Positions 10,111 to 23,479 are shown, counted from the first letter of the stretch. The stretch is 64,000 nt of DNA from Rhipicephalus microplus (GCF_043290135.1 NC_134701.1:32143501-32207500), one strand, 5' to 3'. Made by a program: numbers and translations. The notes: generated from the letters alone by a model not told the origin.

Positions 10111-10714
10111 CGTCTAGTTCTGCACAAGATCACAGGATTGATTCCAAACCTCAGGAGTCTCAATATAATAGTTGTAATATGTACTAGTGCCCTAGTTCTA
10201 TGCACTCAGGGAGATTATGAGGTCAAAATAATTAAGCTTTAACTTGAAACAGTGCATCTCATAACCAGATTTTATTTTTGCGACATAAAACCGTCAAACT
10301 TAATTTTAATAACTATTCTCTAAACCAGCGTAGATGTACAGTGCTTGCGAAATTCTGCTCACAGTTTTTTTTTCATATGAATGTGTGGTTCATCACAGAA
10401 TTTATGGCATTATTTAGCAGTGTGATTTTTCAAGGCCTTCCCTATTGCCTTGACCTTTCTTTCACATTTTTTCAAACCAGAAGTTAAGTTCACCAGGGAA
10501 CATTTACTGCATGGAAGGATGTTTGAAAGAGTTAATTATGTGTTCAAGTTGGCCATACACATACCTTTTGCGAATCAACAAATTTCTTCATCTTCATTAA
10601 GCAAACTAATTATATATAATTGTGTAGCAGTCATGCAGCTATACTGTAAAAGAAATAATGTTTCAGGACAAATAGAAATGTTTAATCAATGTTACTGACA
10701 AGAAAATGTAAAGT

Positions 10715-10770
10715 TAGGCGTCTGTCATAATCATAGGGTGGTTTTGGGATGTTAAACCCCACATATCACC
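10715..10770 (+). repeat. Ruka SINE 3'-end fragment
   Basis: About 55 bp matching the SINE body near its 3' end (TCATAATCATAGGGTGGTTT, then GATGTTAAACCCCACATATC). It has no tRNA-like head. Confidence 0.75.
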
Positions 10771-11091
10771 GAAAACGATAAGGTAACCTTGCCTGAAAAA
10801 GTTGCTTCTCATTTACTACACACCTCAAGGATCAATATGAATTCTCTTCAATTAGAGACAAGTACAAATCTAGAAAAAAAGTGCATCTTAAAACCAAACG
10901 AGGGAGCAGATAAACATTAATGCTACTGAGCACTTTTACTAAATATCCTTTCCAAGATCGCAGCAAAATAAGCACCTGCAAACATATGTGCTAGTAATAA
11001 CAACAGAATGCTCAGCTTAAGCTTTTGATGCAGGAAAAATAAAGAAATTATGAAATTGACAACATGTTGGATGATGAAGCCAAGACAATGC

Positions 11092-11682
11092 TTTATTAGC
11101 AGCTTTAAAATGCTTATCTTATGGTTAGTTTCAATAATGTTCCAGACTTAGCTCTTTGTGCACTTGGCTGGAGTGCAGATTCATTTCCACCGCTGTCACT
11201 TATCCTCCTTTGAGGTCCTTGGCAGCAAGTACACCTGCCTGTAACAGACATGGCAAAGTACCCCACCTCCTTCATTATTTTCATGTACAATTCAAGCAGC
11301 AGCCTATCTTTCCACTCCTAAATAAAGGTGACGGTAGGCAAGCTGTGCATGCATGAACTTCACTGCATGACTCGGGCTGCAATTCAAAGCATAAACTCTC
11401 ATAAGAAACTGTAAGAAGTGTGCACTTTGTTGATACTGCAGATATTTAGGCAAAACTGGTTGAAACACAAAAATATGAAAACAGGTGTGCATTTTTACTG
11501 CAAAGAATTGCACAGTTAAAATAGTGTGAAGAGAACACTCGCCGATAGAGCAGCTGAACTGGTGGCAAGCATTCCTTGGTTGTACGGGTAGTCACATTCA
11601 ATGGGCCTCTTCTGCAGCCCTGGAAATGCTATGAAAAAGCACATGCTAGTGTCTCCATTCCAACTTCCATCGCGAGTGGGCA
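11092..11682 (-). CDS. Candidate terminal exon and 3' UTR of an unidentified host gene
   Basis: On the minus strand a good acceptor (GTTTTGCTCTGTATTTTACAG ending at 11683, given here only as a motif) opens a 167-nt reading frame to TAA at 11518-11516. It starts PTRDGSWNGDTSMCFF and ends in a hydrophobic stretch. AATAAA follows at 11097-11092 (minus), giving a 3' UTR of about 420 nt. The composition (Cys, Trp, Pro-Tyr) is more protein-like than nearby chance ORFs. I do not recognise the family, and no upstream exon can be linked with confidence. It could be a chance ORF. Confidence 0.3.
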
Positions 11683-11699
11683 CTGTAAAATACAGAGCA

Positions 11700-12530
11700 A
11701 AACCCCCTCCCCTCCCGCAATCATTTTTCAACCTGTTCTCAACTAGAGAATTCCACAGCAGCAGTTCTTTGGAACCAAAGTTCTAAGAGTCCTCATATAT
11801 ATGCGCAAGATCTTTTAAACACATTTACGATGTGATGCCTCGAGGCTGCATTCTGAGTTGTCACAAATTGTCTGAACATTTGTAGAACATCTTTCCCGCT
11901 TTGTCATAACACCTGAAATTTCACACAAGGATTCTTCTCGGGTCTGTAAAACAGTATATTTGTGTGTATTCAATACAGCATTTCATTAGAAACACAGGTG
12001 CGCATTTTTCTTGAAAGCACTTTTATATTGAATAAGTGTCCGAGACCAAGCAAGGGCCTCCTTCCAGATCATTTTTCAGCGCCGAGGGAGGGATTTCTCA
12101 GGATTTTACAGTAGTATGAAGTTGTAGGTAGGGCTTGGGCCAGTGTGCATCTCTCACTTTAAAGTACTAAGAACTTGGAAGCTTGTACCCCTACGCAAAG
12201 AGAAGAAACACAGTATACCAAATATGTTTGCACTGTTTAAAGTTTTAGTTCACCATGGTGAAACTCGCATGTCCATCAAACAAGTTGTGTGAATGAGGGC
12301 AATCTTCAGCTATGTGCAGCCTTTGAGCTTGTGAGGACAGACTTCCCGCGTTACCAGTCATAGTCAGCATGGCCATATGCTGTCGTCCTTTATGAAAGGG
12401 AAAACGTGAGCACGTGGCCTGCGCTCAGTGGCGACTGGTTACAGTACCATCAACCTACAGCTGAAGAAAGCGTGCCTGCTTCTGTTTTTGTCAGCGCCTA
12501 TCTAACGGCCATAATTAATTTTTTTGTTTG
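11700..12530. other. No gene recognised
   Basis: Unique-looking AT-rich DNA without supported features. Confidence 0.35.
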
Positions 12531-12537
12531 CCAATAG

Positions 12538-12607
12538 ATGCCTTCAAAAGGCGATGTGCTTTGTTTAGCGGTTGTCTTGGTTGTTACAATTCAGTTAGTA
12601 AATATAG
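12538..12607 (+). CDS. Candidate small first coding exon with hydrophobic leader
   Basis: ATG at 12538 directly follows a plausible acceptor (pyrimidine-rich run ending CCAATAG) and the frame runs 23 codons plus one base into a consensus donor G|GTAAGAG at 12608. The encoded segment starts MPSKGDVLCLAVVLVV, which would serve as a signal peptide or signal anchor. No following exon was found. This rests on two splice signals and a hydrophobic peptide only. Confidence 0.2.
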
Positions 12608-12609
12608 GT

Positions 12610-14976
12610 AAGAGAGTACCGACACAAAAACTGGACGTGTCATTTCTTTTGTTGCAATGAGTGGCTAATGACCCAGTTATCTTGACAGCAAACTTTTTTT
12701 AACAGAGCACACAACAGTTAAATTGTTTAAAGACATTTTCATAGTGCTCTTCTCGGGCGTATGAACGTCGCCTCACAAGGTACCACAGTGCTGCAGACTT
12801 GTGAGACTGCATATTTTTTCTTGCTTGTTTGAGAAAAGCAGTGCACGGGCTCATTTAACTGTACATGTTGTGTGTGACTGTTGCAATAAATTGTCCTCTG
12901 TGTCATGCTTCCTATCTTTCATCCTCATAAGATTATACGCATTGAGATGTGGTACACCTAACAATACAACTACACTGACTTTCATTTCTCTTCGGGCCAG
13001 GTGAATGAGCTGGTCATTTACTCTAAATCATTCTTGTTAATTTTTTTCTTTGGGTGTTGAAGGGAGACTAAAGAGCGAAATACTTTTCGCATACTATTGA
13101 AGTATGATTTCACAACACCACTCTTACCACGACACGATGCTTGGCAAGTGCGAAACGGGGTAAAGAAAATGTCTCACCAAACACAATGACATGATTAATT
13201 TTGATGGCGTTTGCAGGGTTCTACATAGCTTATAATCGATAAAAATTAAGGACGTTGTCGTCTGTGGGTGTTAGACCTAGCATACGAAGTTTCAGAAAAT
13301 ATCACAGAGCCAATTGCAAAATTACGAAAAATACATTTAAAAACTTTTGACCTCACGCATAGAAATTTCCGCACAAGTTTAAATAGTGAAAGTTCAACCT
13401 TAATTTTCTCCGCTAATAATGAACTTGGGATAGCGAAACATGTGGCATTGGCATTAGAGTTCTCAGAGCGCAGCTTGTATATCTAAACAAGGTCTCTGTT
13501 TCTCTTTAGTATCCTTGTAATGCTTTCATATAATACACACAAGAAGCTTGTGAATCAAGTGAAAAGCTGCACAGCAAGCTGTTGTTGGGAGTACGGGGTT
13601 TGTACAATGTGATTTCACCTACGTCGCATTGCTGCAGTAAAGGGAACTAAACTGCTCGATATTACAGCAGCAGAGGCCTATATATCTCTCCAGAGTTTCC
13701 TTCCACAGTTTGGAACAATGGGTTCAGTAGTGTTAAAACGTGACATTTATTCCACTTGTTCGTTACAACTCTATCATAAACAGAGACTAACAAGTGCATT
13801 TTTCTTAGTTTAAATGTAGTTTTTTGATCTTTCAGTGGATAAGTTTTCTTGAGGTAACACGGATGTTATTGAATATAGAATCATTTTGAAGAATAGATTC
13901 AATAGCTTTGCTGCTAGCCTCCTTTCTGACATGGATTCATGACAATTGTATTATTTGGCAATTGTAAGAAGTTTCATCCTAGTAGTAAATTTACCATGCA
14001 CCACACTTTCAGCAAAATTAACTTCCTAGATATGATGGTATCTATTGGAACATTCTTCAATGTGAGGTATGAAAAAAATACATATCCTCTGCCCACACCA
14101 TAAACATATAGCCGGCAATGACAGTCAGAAAAGAAAAATGAACAGGGCAGATGCAAGTGAAATTTTGAGGGGGAAGGGTGTGCAGGAGAAGCGGACTCCA
14201 ACCGCAGTTGAACTGGACAAAAAGAAGAAAAAAAAAGATCTTGGTTTGGTTTACAACGTTGTTCTTGCTGCTAATATGTTTGGCCAAAGTTTATCTTCAG
14301 TGATGAATTCTTCTGATGCGCATCTTAATGGGGCTGACTTGGAGTTCTTTCTATTACAGAGAAATCAAAGGCTATGCTCTACATAATGCCAACGAATAGC
14401 CAAATATAGTACATTGACTACACAAGCCATCATCCATGACACGGCAAAGAAGAAGCATTCATCAGACAGGCAAAGCGTTTAAGTAGCGTCTGCAGCGACA
14501 ACGATCACTATGCTCCCCAGTTAAGCAAGCTAATGGAGGCATTTGGCGAAATCACCTGCACAACACTCTGAACAAAATCCAAAATGAAGCTTTAAAATGA
14601 GGAAATCATCTCCAGCTGAACATTTCCCATAGCACAGCCTAACCAGCCGCTAGCCTTTGCAATCAAATACCGAAACGCACTAGCAAACTTAAATGTTATC
14701 TTTCGCAAATACTACTTGACATTACGGTAACTAGCAGCGAGCCACTTCGGAAGACGTTCCCTGACATGTTAGTGCATGCAAAAGTAAACCCGCATTTTCT
14801 TGTACACATAGTACCAAGTTGTCATCTAAGATCTAAGACCTGCAAATCCCTTGAAGATTGTGTTAGAATTAAAAGCACTAGAAGTGGTTTATGCATAGTA
14901 TAAAATCTGGTTTTTGCCTGCACTAGTTCAATTATTATCTACATGATTAACTATACATATTGTCACAAACAGGACA
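12610..14976. other. AT-rich DNA, no gene recognised
   Basis: Several ORFs of 70-105 codons occur, but none shows a domain, a conserved partner elsewhere in the window, or a convincing exon structure. Confidence 0.35.
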
Positions 14977-15135
14977 TTTTAACATGGTGTAGTAGCACAA
15001 CTTTGACAGGGACACAGAGTACAAGAAAACACGACACTCGCTTTTCTTGTCTTTTGTGTCCTTGTCGAAATTGCGCTACTACACCACATGTTAAAATAAT
15101 ATCTCACCAACTAGCCCAGCTCTCAACCCTACTGA
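14977..15135 (-). mobile_element. Snapback (hairpin) element, copy 2
   Basis: Flanked by a perfect 12-bp duplication ACAAACAGGACA (14965-14976 and 15136-15147). The inverted-repeat arms (about 14977-15030 and 15042-15096) pair over about 53 bp at roughly 85% identity. Outside the right arm comes the family end motif in reverse complement, CACCAACTAGCCCAGCT (15104-15120). The arm sequence is not that of copy 1. Confidence 0.8.
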
Positions 15136-15139
15136 ACAA

Positions 15140-16700
15140 ACAGGACAACCTGTTAAGGTTTCATTAAATAGGCATCAAGCAAGCATGGCAAATAACTGCA
15201 AGCAATGGCACAGCATATTATAGTGGCAGGACATATCTTCAACGATATTAAACCTTAAATACAGTAACCAGCTTTTAGAAAAAGGAAAATTGCCACACCT
15301 TCTTCACAAGTTTACTAAATTCCGGCCAACAAGTAGCAAATTTTCAAAGGGGGCATTTGAACCAATTTGACATGGCACATACACAACGAAAACCTATAAA
15401 AATAAGCCATTCTTCAAGGAGCTTCTTAGGCTAGTTATCCCCATTTTCAGGTGGTGCTTGCTCGAGGCAAAGATAATTCAGCAAAATGTCTTCTCCTTTT
15501 CTACCCATTCATGCAAAATACTTTCTCCCTCCTGCCCCTCATTTCTTTCTGTTTCATGGGCTTTTGATTGATTGCCCCTTTTACTTTGGCGCAACCCATT
15601 ACGGGGGATTGGCTTTTAACTCACCAAGTTCAGCATGCCGACTCCTCATTTTGATCTCCTCGTTTTTGCATGTGGCCTTCCCTGCTTTGTTCAAGTTGGA
15701 GGAGAGAGTACGAGAATATATAAAATGCACTAAGGTAGGCAAGGGATGAATTTTGGCCTTGTTGGTACAACATATGTGAAATGTTTTGTGGTGATTTGCT
15801 GATTGTTAGCACCAGTGTATGTGGGTTCCCTTCATCTTGATGAATCTGCCCTACACAATTCAGATAGATCGGCAGTTGCAGCCTTGAAGAAGTCTGCATG
15901 TTGAGACGATGGCTGTAGTGACAACCCGTGTTCACAAACGTTTCATCTCTTTAAGCTTGTCTTCCTCACAACTTCTGTGTTTTGTAAGTTTACAATATGA
16001 CACCTCTGGTTTAAAAAAAAATAATTGGTACTACCTTGTATAATCCATGTTAATAATAGCTCATTTTTGTCTGTATTTTGGTAGATTTTCAATGCACCCA
16101 TTGTTTTAGTTTCTTTTGAGCAATAATTTGACTGAGTTAGTCAACTTAAGATTGCTCTTCATTTATTTCCTGCCATCTTGCGTCTACAGACTAGTCAGTA
16201 CTGTACTAAGACTGAAAATATGAAAGAAACAAAAAGAATGATGTCTTTACACTGTACCACCGAAATTAGGATATTCAGTAATTGTGTCTTTTTATTTTAT
16301 TACCAGCATGTCAAGTGCCGGAGGCATGACTGCTGGCTAACAGTTGAAGAGTTCATTCCTGGGCGAAAATGAAAAACTCTTCCCCCCCTGCCAACGCTCA
16401 TCTGCATGTTTTTCGGTGGTTCATTATTTCAAATAGCATAGCAATTTGAAAAGTGGGCCAAATGTGACGTATCACTTTAATTTGTTATGCAGCACTGAGC
16501 AGCGGACTCGTCCGTCACTCAGTGTCAGCGCAGCCAATTTTACCTGGTTGAAACGCTCCCGCTGTAGATCTGGCACAGCAGAAGAGCGACACCTGATCCT
16601 AAAACCAGCAACGTGTTTAATTTACACAAGCAATAAATGTACATCATGAGCACACGTATCGCAATAAAAGAAGTACGCAACACGTATAGCGGAAGTACGG
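15140..16700. other. No gene recognised
   Basis: AT-rich DNA. The 101-codon minus-strand ORF at 15630-15935 has no recognisable motif and lacks supporting splice signals. Confidence 0.35.
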
Positions 16701-16719
16701 TAAACAATGAAAGACTCAC

Positions 16720-16959
16720 CTTTATTGTCAAGAAATGTATCAGCCTTTAAAATTATGTCATCAGGCTGCTGTACAAACTGAGCAACTTGCGCAGCCACAA
16801 CGTTTTCGAATTGTGGTACGTTAACACAGAGTGGTATTACCATCACTACCACAAAACTAATGGTGCAAAAGCACGTTCACCCGGAGATTTGTTAGAGGTT
16901 GACAGCTTACCCGTCTTTGACACGAGGTGCACTATGAACCTGTGAACATTTGTGTTCAT
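16720..16959 (-). CDS. Candidate 5' exons of an unidentified host gene
   Basis: Minus strand. ATG at 16959-16957 opens 49 nt (MNTNVHRFIVHLVSKT) ending at donor G|GTAAGC (16910). After a 65-nt intron, acceptor GTGGTAG|TG lets the frame continue at 16845 for 126 nt (VMVIPLCVNVPQFENVVAAQ and on, to a DNKG end) to a strong donor AAAG|GTGAGT at 16719. The phases agree and the peptide is not low-complexity. The intron is very short and I do not recognise the protein. A start at the ATG at 16843 is an alternative. Confidence 0.35.
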
Positions 16960-17329
16960 CACTGTCGTCACTCAACAGTAGATTTATCGTGAGGAAGAGT
17001 GCTTGCCGCAAATAAACACGTAGCTTGAACTTCTCGCTGGTTTAACGACAAAACCGGAAGCCGCTATGACACTTTTCCTCACAGGAAACACACGCAGTGC
17101 CAACGAATTAACGTAAGCCTAAGTTATAGCAAACAAAGTTCAACGCAGGCACCACCTCAAATACAGCAGCGATGATCGGCGATTCGTGCTTAATACGTTT
17201 TCGTTTTTAATCTTTCATTTTAAATCTTTGACGAAAATGATCTCTTCACATGCTTTAATACCGTAGTCATCATCATTAGTAACCCCGCGAAAATTGAATG
17301 CGGAAGATTAGGGCACCCAAAAATTCCAT

Positions 17330-17331
17330 TA

Positions 17332-17362
<31 letters not shown>
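17330..17362. repeat. (ATT)n microsatellite
   Basis: About 33 bp of uninterrupted TTA/ATT repeats. Confidence 0.9.
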
Positions 17363-17367
<5 letters not shown>

Positions 17368-17499
17368 GCAGAGAAATTGCAAGGCTCCTCTGAAAATGGA
17401 GCAGAGCCACAGTCACACGCATTTTCAGTATTGCCCTAGAACACTCGTATGCGAGGCCTTAACAAGAAAAAAATTATGACATAAAGGAAATGAACAAAA

Positions 17500-19430
17500 C
17501 CTTAACTACATTGATTCCTAAAACACAACTGCAGTTAGGTTAAAGCACTAGGGCAAGAAGTAAGCAAACTCTCCCAAATGACAAAAAAGAGAAAAAAGAA
17601 ACAACAATCTACAAAAGCTACCCGCTCAAGATCTGAAGTTGAACTAACTGAGCTAAAAGGGCTGATTAACAAAAAGAAATTGCCAACATAGGGATTTAAA
17701 GCACTAAAGAATTAGATGAAAAATTCAAAGAAAGGCCAGAGCATGACAACAGGAAACTAATTACGAATGCACACTTCAACAGGGAGAGTAACATAATCAG
17801 CAGTCGCAACATTCATAGTAAGGTGGCAGAAGACTTTTACTACAGCTCACGAATAAGCCACCTAACAGAGAATCAAGCCAAAGTTCAACAAAACACATAA
17901 ACTCCATGAGTAAATATAAACAAAGTTAGAAAGAAACATAATATCAGAAGCCAAACCAGGAACGAATCTTCTTGGACACCCTACCCTGAGAGAATGGAAT
18001 AGAGTCCTACAAAACATGACCAATGAAAAATCGTGCAGCGCAATTGTTGACCCGATCAAAGATGGAGATCTCGTGTTTAACAAGCTTGTGACACTTTCTG
18101 CACAATGCATCACGTACTGGCGAATCAAATGTACAACCGAATTGTAAAAATGCCAATACCAGACAAATACAGAAAAAAAGAGATGAAAGATTTGAAGAAT
18201 TATACACAGATCAAGAGATGTCCCACTGTGGATCATAGTCATGCACTGTCAAACTGAAAAATCTGCGAAACGGAATACATCCATTTACTTAGGTTGCAGA
18301 GACTAATAAAAGGCATTCGACTCGGTAGAGATACCAGCAGTCTTAGAGTAGCTAGTGCATAATGCATGCATGAATACTTAGCCAACATCTACAGAAAGTA
18401 CACAGCAGACGGACAGACAGACAGACAGACGGACAATTAACTTTATTAAGGTCTTGAGGGGCGACTAGAAAAGTCCCTTTATGGGGGAGGAGCTGTCACA
18501 GAGCAGAAAAATTTGATTCGTGAAGTGGATCTGGCAAGGTGACGAAATTTGAGCAATGTTGATTGCATGCATAGCAGAATTATTTGAGACATCATGTAGA
18601 TAAGAAACACAAATAAACATTCAGAAAGAATATCTCGGCACTGATGCTTTGCAAAAGACATTTTGCTTTTCAGCAGTGGTGCCGTTGAACTACAATGAAC
18701 CGAGGATATAAACCGAGAAAGTGTTCAGGTAGGGTTACAGATAAATAAGTTAAACACAAAGATCTAATGATAGGAGGCCAAATAAGAAAGCGAGAGTTCG
18801 CAACGGCACACTTGAATCCTTACAATATATATGTATTTAAACCAGATATTCACAGGACACACTACTCATGAAAAGGAAATTCACCAAACAATATGGATGG
18901 GCTAAAGCTTTAATGGCAGACATTCTCAAATCATAAAAGACAATCTACAACTGTCCCTAAAACAGAAAGTGGTCAACTATTGTAGGCTGCGAGTACTAAC
19001 ATATGGTGCATAAACTTGACTGATAGTAAAAAAAGAAGAAAAGAAAAAAGTCCAGAACCGACTAAGACCTATGCAAAATCGAAACAGAAAATGGTTAGCA
19101 TAACATATAGATATTACAAAAGCAGAGCCTGACAAAGAACAAAGAGGGCTAGATGACATTCCAGCTGACATTAGGAAAAAAAAGGGTGGACCTGGGCAGG
19201 TCAAGCAATGTGAGGGAGAGACAAGTGACCAGTTAGATAGATTGTGTGGCTACGAAAATAAGGGAAAAAGAACTGAGAAAAACAGAAGGCTAGATGAAAT
19301 TTGCACGCATAAGATCGAATAAGCTTGCACAGGGTTGAAAAAATTGTAGGTAACTGGGAGAAGCTTTTGTATAGTATTGGACATAAAGAAAGGCTGATAT
19401 AGAAGAAGAGCATGCGTTATCGAGCTGGTG
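17500..19430 (+). mobile_element. RTE-clade LINE remnant, + strand
   Basis: Highly decayed, but RT landmarks can be read in shifting frames: IKDGDLVFNKLVTLSAQCIT (about 18050-18115), LKNYTQI and TVDHSHALSN (about 18190-18250), then KAFDSVEIPAVLE-like (about 18310-18350), and late blocks near 18880-19400 including a W-rich end and an IGHKERL motif. The order follows RTE reverse transcriptases. A small foreign 3' end (about 18405-18715) sits inside it. Many stops show it is ancient. Confidence 0.75.
18405..18500 (-). repeat. 3' end of another LINE/SINE with (TGTC)n tail
   Basis: On the minus strand, ...GACCTTAATAAAGTTAATTG is followed by (TCCG/TCTG)n, i.e. a poly-A-less retroposon end with a tetranucleotide tail (plus-strand GACA repeats at 18410-18434). 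It is inserted in the RTE remnant. The extent towards 18715 is uncertain. Confidence 0.5.
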
Positions 19431-20114
19431 CACATCGCATGTTGGTTTCAATACCAACAGGTTATTCAACTCGCATCGCAGTGCTACTGTTACGTATTGT
19501 AGTTGTACTACCAACTGCTTTTCGACATGTTTCTAGCAACGTCGAAACATATCTCGAAGATTTACCATAACTATGTACAGCCATTTCCCCGACTCTGTAC
19601 AGTGCATCTGCAGCGCGGCTTAATCCGTGGTACCTTGCAGAAGTCGTGGGCTCCGATGTGGTGTGCCCAGGAACACGCGTGACCTAATAGACATGCTGTG
19701 CTGCTTTGAACAAGAGTGACCACTTTGAAAGATGTGCCTGTTTAACCATGGATGCACGGTTCCTCAGGGTGATTTCAGCATGTGAATTCTGAAAGATGAC
19801 GCGTTTCGACTGATAACACATGCCTGGCTAGACATTTGTAATTGTGCCTGGTCAAGTATGATACGGTTGGCATTGCAAAACTTCTTTAGCACCAACCACG
19901 CCAGTTCTATACTAAAGCACATTACATGAAGAAGGTAAAAAATAAGCGCGCCTGCCACCACACTTCAGATTTTAAAATTTTACATATTTGCTAACACAAC
20001 CGAACGTAGGCATGACTTCCCCGAAAGGCCATGTTCTACAAGAAGTGAGTGCTCTTTTTGGGGAAGTTGCACCTTCATTTCGAGATGTTACGAAAGTATG
20101 TGAAATCATAATTT

Positions 20115-21108
20115 GTGGCAGCAGGTGTGCTTTCTTTACCTGCTTCATTCTATTTGCTCCGTTTGGACCTGGAGTGGCTGGCAATGAAAAAGTTCCGCGA
20201 TGCCAAGTGTTCAGCAGCCCACATCACTGAGGCAAACTGGAACCTGAAGATGAGGCATGCCCGCTGTTTCATACTGAAGAAGGCGGCTCGCACGACCCGG
20301 GAAGGCCTCACTGGGCTGGGAAATGTTCACATTGCAGAAGGTGTACGCTATGTACTCAACAGAGGCCCAAAATTTAGCCATGAACCTCTGTTGCTGGCTC
20401 ACTTATTACTGGCATTGCACCGACGAGTTGCGGCAAAAGTCGATGTCGCAGTTTGGAACTATTGCTTAAAAGACAATGTGTAAACTCTAGCAAGAACAGG
20501 GGAAAAACCCTCTTCGTCAGTAGGATACGTTGGTTGGTGTTGTCATACTTCAAGTGCAATTATTTGTGCCCATTTCAAGTGGATAAAAGTAGTGGCTTCG
20601 TAGTAATGAATGTAGATTTGTGTAACTTTCAAGGCAAGACAAGCAGTCTACAAGAACTTCGTCAAGTTAAAAGTCATCAAAACAAAAGTTTTGAAAAGCA
20701 AGGCAGTGGCTCTGAGTAAGGACTTGGAACTTGCACAACTAGCAGAGTGTATTGCATACTGCAGCTAGCAAAAAGAACACTTTTTCTGTGTTTGTCCATG
20801 CCAAGACGCATAAGCAGGGTGTTTCTTTCAGGACAATTGTGAGCGATTGAAGTATCTGGCAGAACATGATTAGTAAGTTTTTAATGAAGCGGCTAGACTC
20901 AGTTGCCAAGAGAGACCCACTTTAAACTGCCAATTTTCCATGCATCATCCACTTTCATCAAAGAATCTTTCCATGGGTACTTGTTCTTGGTAGATGTTGA
21001 GAACCTGTTCTATTCTGTCCTGTATGGTGAATTGTTCTTCTACATAAAAAGTTGCACTAACGAGATTTGTGTGGTTGCCTTCAAGAATGCCGCGGGCATG
21101 GCAGCATA
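20115..21108 (+). mobile_element. Penelope-like element RT remnant
   Basis: A long + reading at 20115-20483 contains EGVRYVLNRGPKFSHEPLLL, resembling the N-terminal region of Penelope-like RTs (LxxGPKF). Further on come DKSSGFVVMNVDL (about 20580-20625), AKTHKQGVSFRTIV (about 20800-20840) and LVDVENLFYSVLYGELFF (about 20985-21040), which follow the Penelope RT order (DKgGG, KxHK, FRpIVS, DVxxxYxxxP). Frames shift several times. No GIY-YIG nuclease is seen downstream. Confidence 0.65.
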
Positions 21109-21109
21109 A

Positions 21110-23149
21110 GCTTTTATGGCCCTTCTCAAGTTTTTTGTTAAAGGTAGCTCGTATGTTGCTCCGGTGTTGTGCAATTTCTTAAGTTTGACCGTAACCGCTT
21201 TTATTACGTTCCACCAACATTTTAATTAGTGGAAAGTTTTGAAGTTATTACGTATGATTATAGTTTTTTTATTCTTTCGAAGCAACTAACCACCGTCACA
21301 TATTAGCTCATTGTTAACAATGTTCTAGCAGGCTTTCGCAGACTGAAAAAAGGAATGGTGTTTACACATGAGTTGAAGACACTGTAGCTGAGTTGCTCCG
21401 CCAGACTATCAAGAGAGAACGCCACGGTACTGGGGTAGAGCAAGAGCGCAGAACAGCGAGACCTGAAGTTGTACCGTGTATGCACCGAGCTGCACACGAT
21501 CTAAAAATGGTTACAAACAGAGATGGTATGCCGATTATTTTTCTGCGCCACAAAAATCATCTCAGCTTTCTAATATACACTATAAGACGGAAGCAACAAA
21601 GGCACGCCAATTATGCACAAAATGTGTCAACGTGGTCGTTTTTGAGTTCGCACTATCTTACGGCAAAAGATGAACGTTGTCCGGGCAAAAATGTGCGTGA
21701 ATGAGCAAGCACAGAAACGTGAGCTTGCATTAAAAGATAAAGATGGGACACATTTGCTGACACATTGCGATTCTCAAGTGGGAGCCGTACCTGGATAAGG
21801 TTTGGATTATTGGCAGAAGCAGGGACACAACTACTTGAGAATGCATGGGTGCATTCTGTATAAAATGACGAGGTTCGTTAGGTATCAGGGATACTTTGTC
21901 TTTCTGGTAGGTAGAGTACAAGTTCACATATGGTGAAAAGTTTGTATGCTCTCAATGTGAGCCTAGCTTACTCCACACATGTGTGCCTCTAATTTTCAAT
22001 GCAGGATATGACAAATAAGCTGTCAAAACTTTGAGCTCCCCTGGACCCCTTTTCTCATTATTTTATCATTAAAAACAGCGATATCTTTCTGGCTTCTACA
22101 AGAACATGGATCCATTAGAGTAGCAAAGAGTACTTCGCGTGACCTTTGTGTCTTAAAAATCCGTAGGGGCAAATTTGACGTAGAAGAAGGACACCATGTC
22201 TGGGTGATGCAGACCAGGGAAACATGAGGCTATGACAAGTTACCGATATGCAATGACAAGGAGAATGAGTGCAGTGATTGTGCGAGCATTCCAAGCTAGA
22301 AAAAAGCTAGGAGTGACCAGTGCCTTCTGTCGCATAAACTGTGAGATAACAAAAGCAATCACCGTCACCTCTGCCACCATCTGGAACGTAAGAGCACTGT
22401 CAAAGGCTGCATTCATTGTTTTTCTGCACAGGCTTACGTCATGCAGCCCCATATTAGTAAAGCTAAGGCGCGTAAATGCTTGAATGTGGTAGTGCCAGAG
22501 CGCATACTCAAATCTGTTGCAGCAAAATATATTTTAAAAAGTCACCGCTTTTTTACCTATTAATTTTTAAAACTCTAAATCTGTCTGAAAACAACGTTAC
22601 ACTCTACAGATTTTTGGCTGGTAAATGGAAATTCTTTGTTAGATTAGAAACTTCGTAAGATGGTTTTGCTAGATAGATTTTTTAGTATTTATCACTAAAA
22701 TTACACATTGGGGAGCCATGAAAATTTTGTAAACGGGGGTGGGTGCTGGAGACGACGTTTTGATTAGTGGACTTGTATTTTGAAAGGCTCAACAAAATGT
22801 TGAGAAACTCCGTTCAATGCAAGAAACATATTGCTTTATCATTGTGCGTATTCCAAGAAATGAAGTTATTTCAAATATAGAGGAGCCGAGAAACGTCACT
22901 TGATGCTATTTAATGTTGCGCACACGCATGAACGAAGATCAAAAGCTTGTATTGTGCACTGACTAGTAAGCAGGGAGAAATGTGCCAATCTGATAGTTAA
23001 GTAAACATCACATCCTTTTGATTAAAAAATAGCAAGCAGGAAAACTAGTAATAAGACCCAAAATGACATTGTACTTCCTAAAGAATGAAATGTCCTTCAA
23101 TTTTACATGTGATACTTGATTTAAGAAGACCAAACACATACATGTGCTT
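21110..23149. other. No gene recognised
   Basis: AT-rich DNA. ORFs at 21393-21704 and 22232-22483 have no recognisable motifs. Confidence 0.35.
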
Positions 23150-23287
23150 GAACATATTGTAACACAGGGCAGGACTACACAGACACTAGAGAAGGGACAA
23201 ATCGCTCTTGTGCCCACATAGTGGTGCGATGTGTTAAAATATGTTAAATTACTGTCACCAACTGGTCCAGCTTCCAGTCCTTCTGTG
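23150..23287 (-). mobile_element. Snapback (hairpin) element, copy 3 (degenerate)
   Basis: Flanked by an 11-bp duplication TACATGTGCTT (23139-23149 and 23288-23298). The arms (from about 23152 and back from about 23250) are recognisable mainly near their base (AACATATTGTAACACA against AACATATTTTAACACA). The end motif reads CACCAACTGGTCCAGCTT at about 23259-23276. It is the most decayed copy. Confidence 0.6.
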
Positions 23288-23479
23288 TACATGTGCTTAT
23301 TTGCGGACGTCTCATTATGACAGACCTAGCTACCCAGTATGATGCACCTTTTCTGCATAATATTAATAGAATAGTTTTGTATATGTAGTAAACTGTTTTT
23401 CTTGCATGCTCGTCTACTGACGCAATCAGCAGCCAAGAAGCTAGAGATCACAAGAGCGACCAGAAAGAGTTTCAGCATT

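Noticed and set aside
14069..14386. 105-codon Lys-rich ORF
   Set aside because: Driven by an A-rich run; no motif, splice sites or conserved copy.
21393..21704. Possible THAP domain
   Set aside because: Cys residues can be found in one frame (APSCTRS, LCTKC), but the CxxH pair and terminal AVPTIF-type motif are missing.
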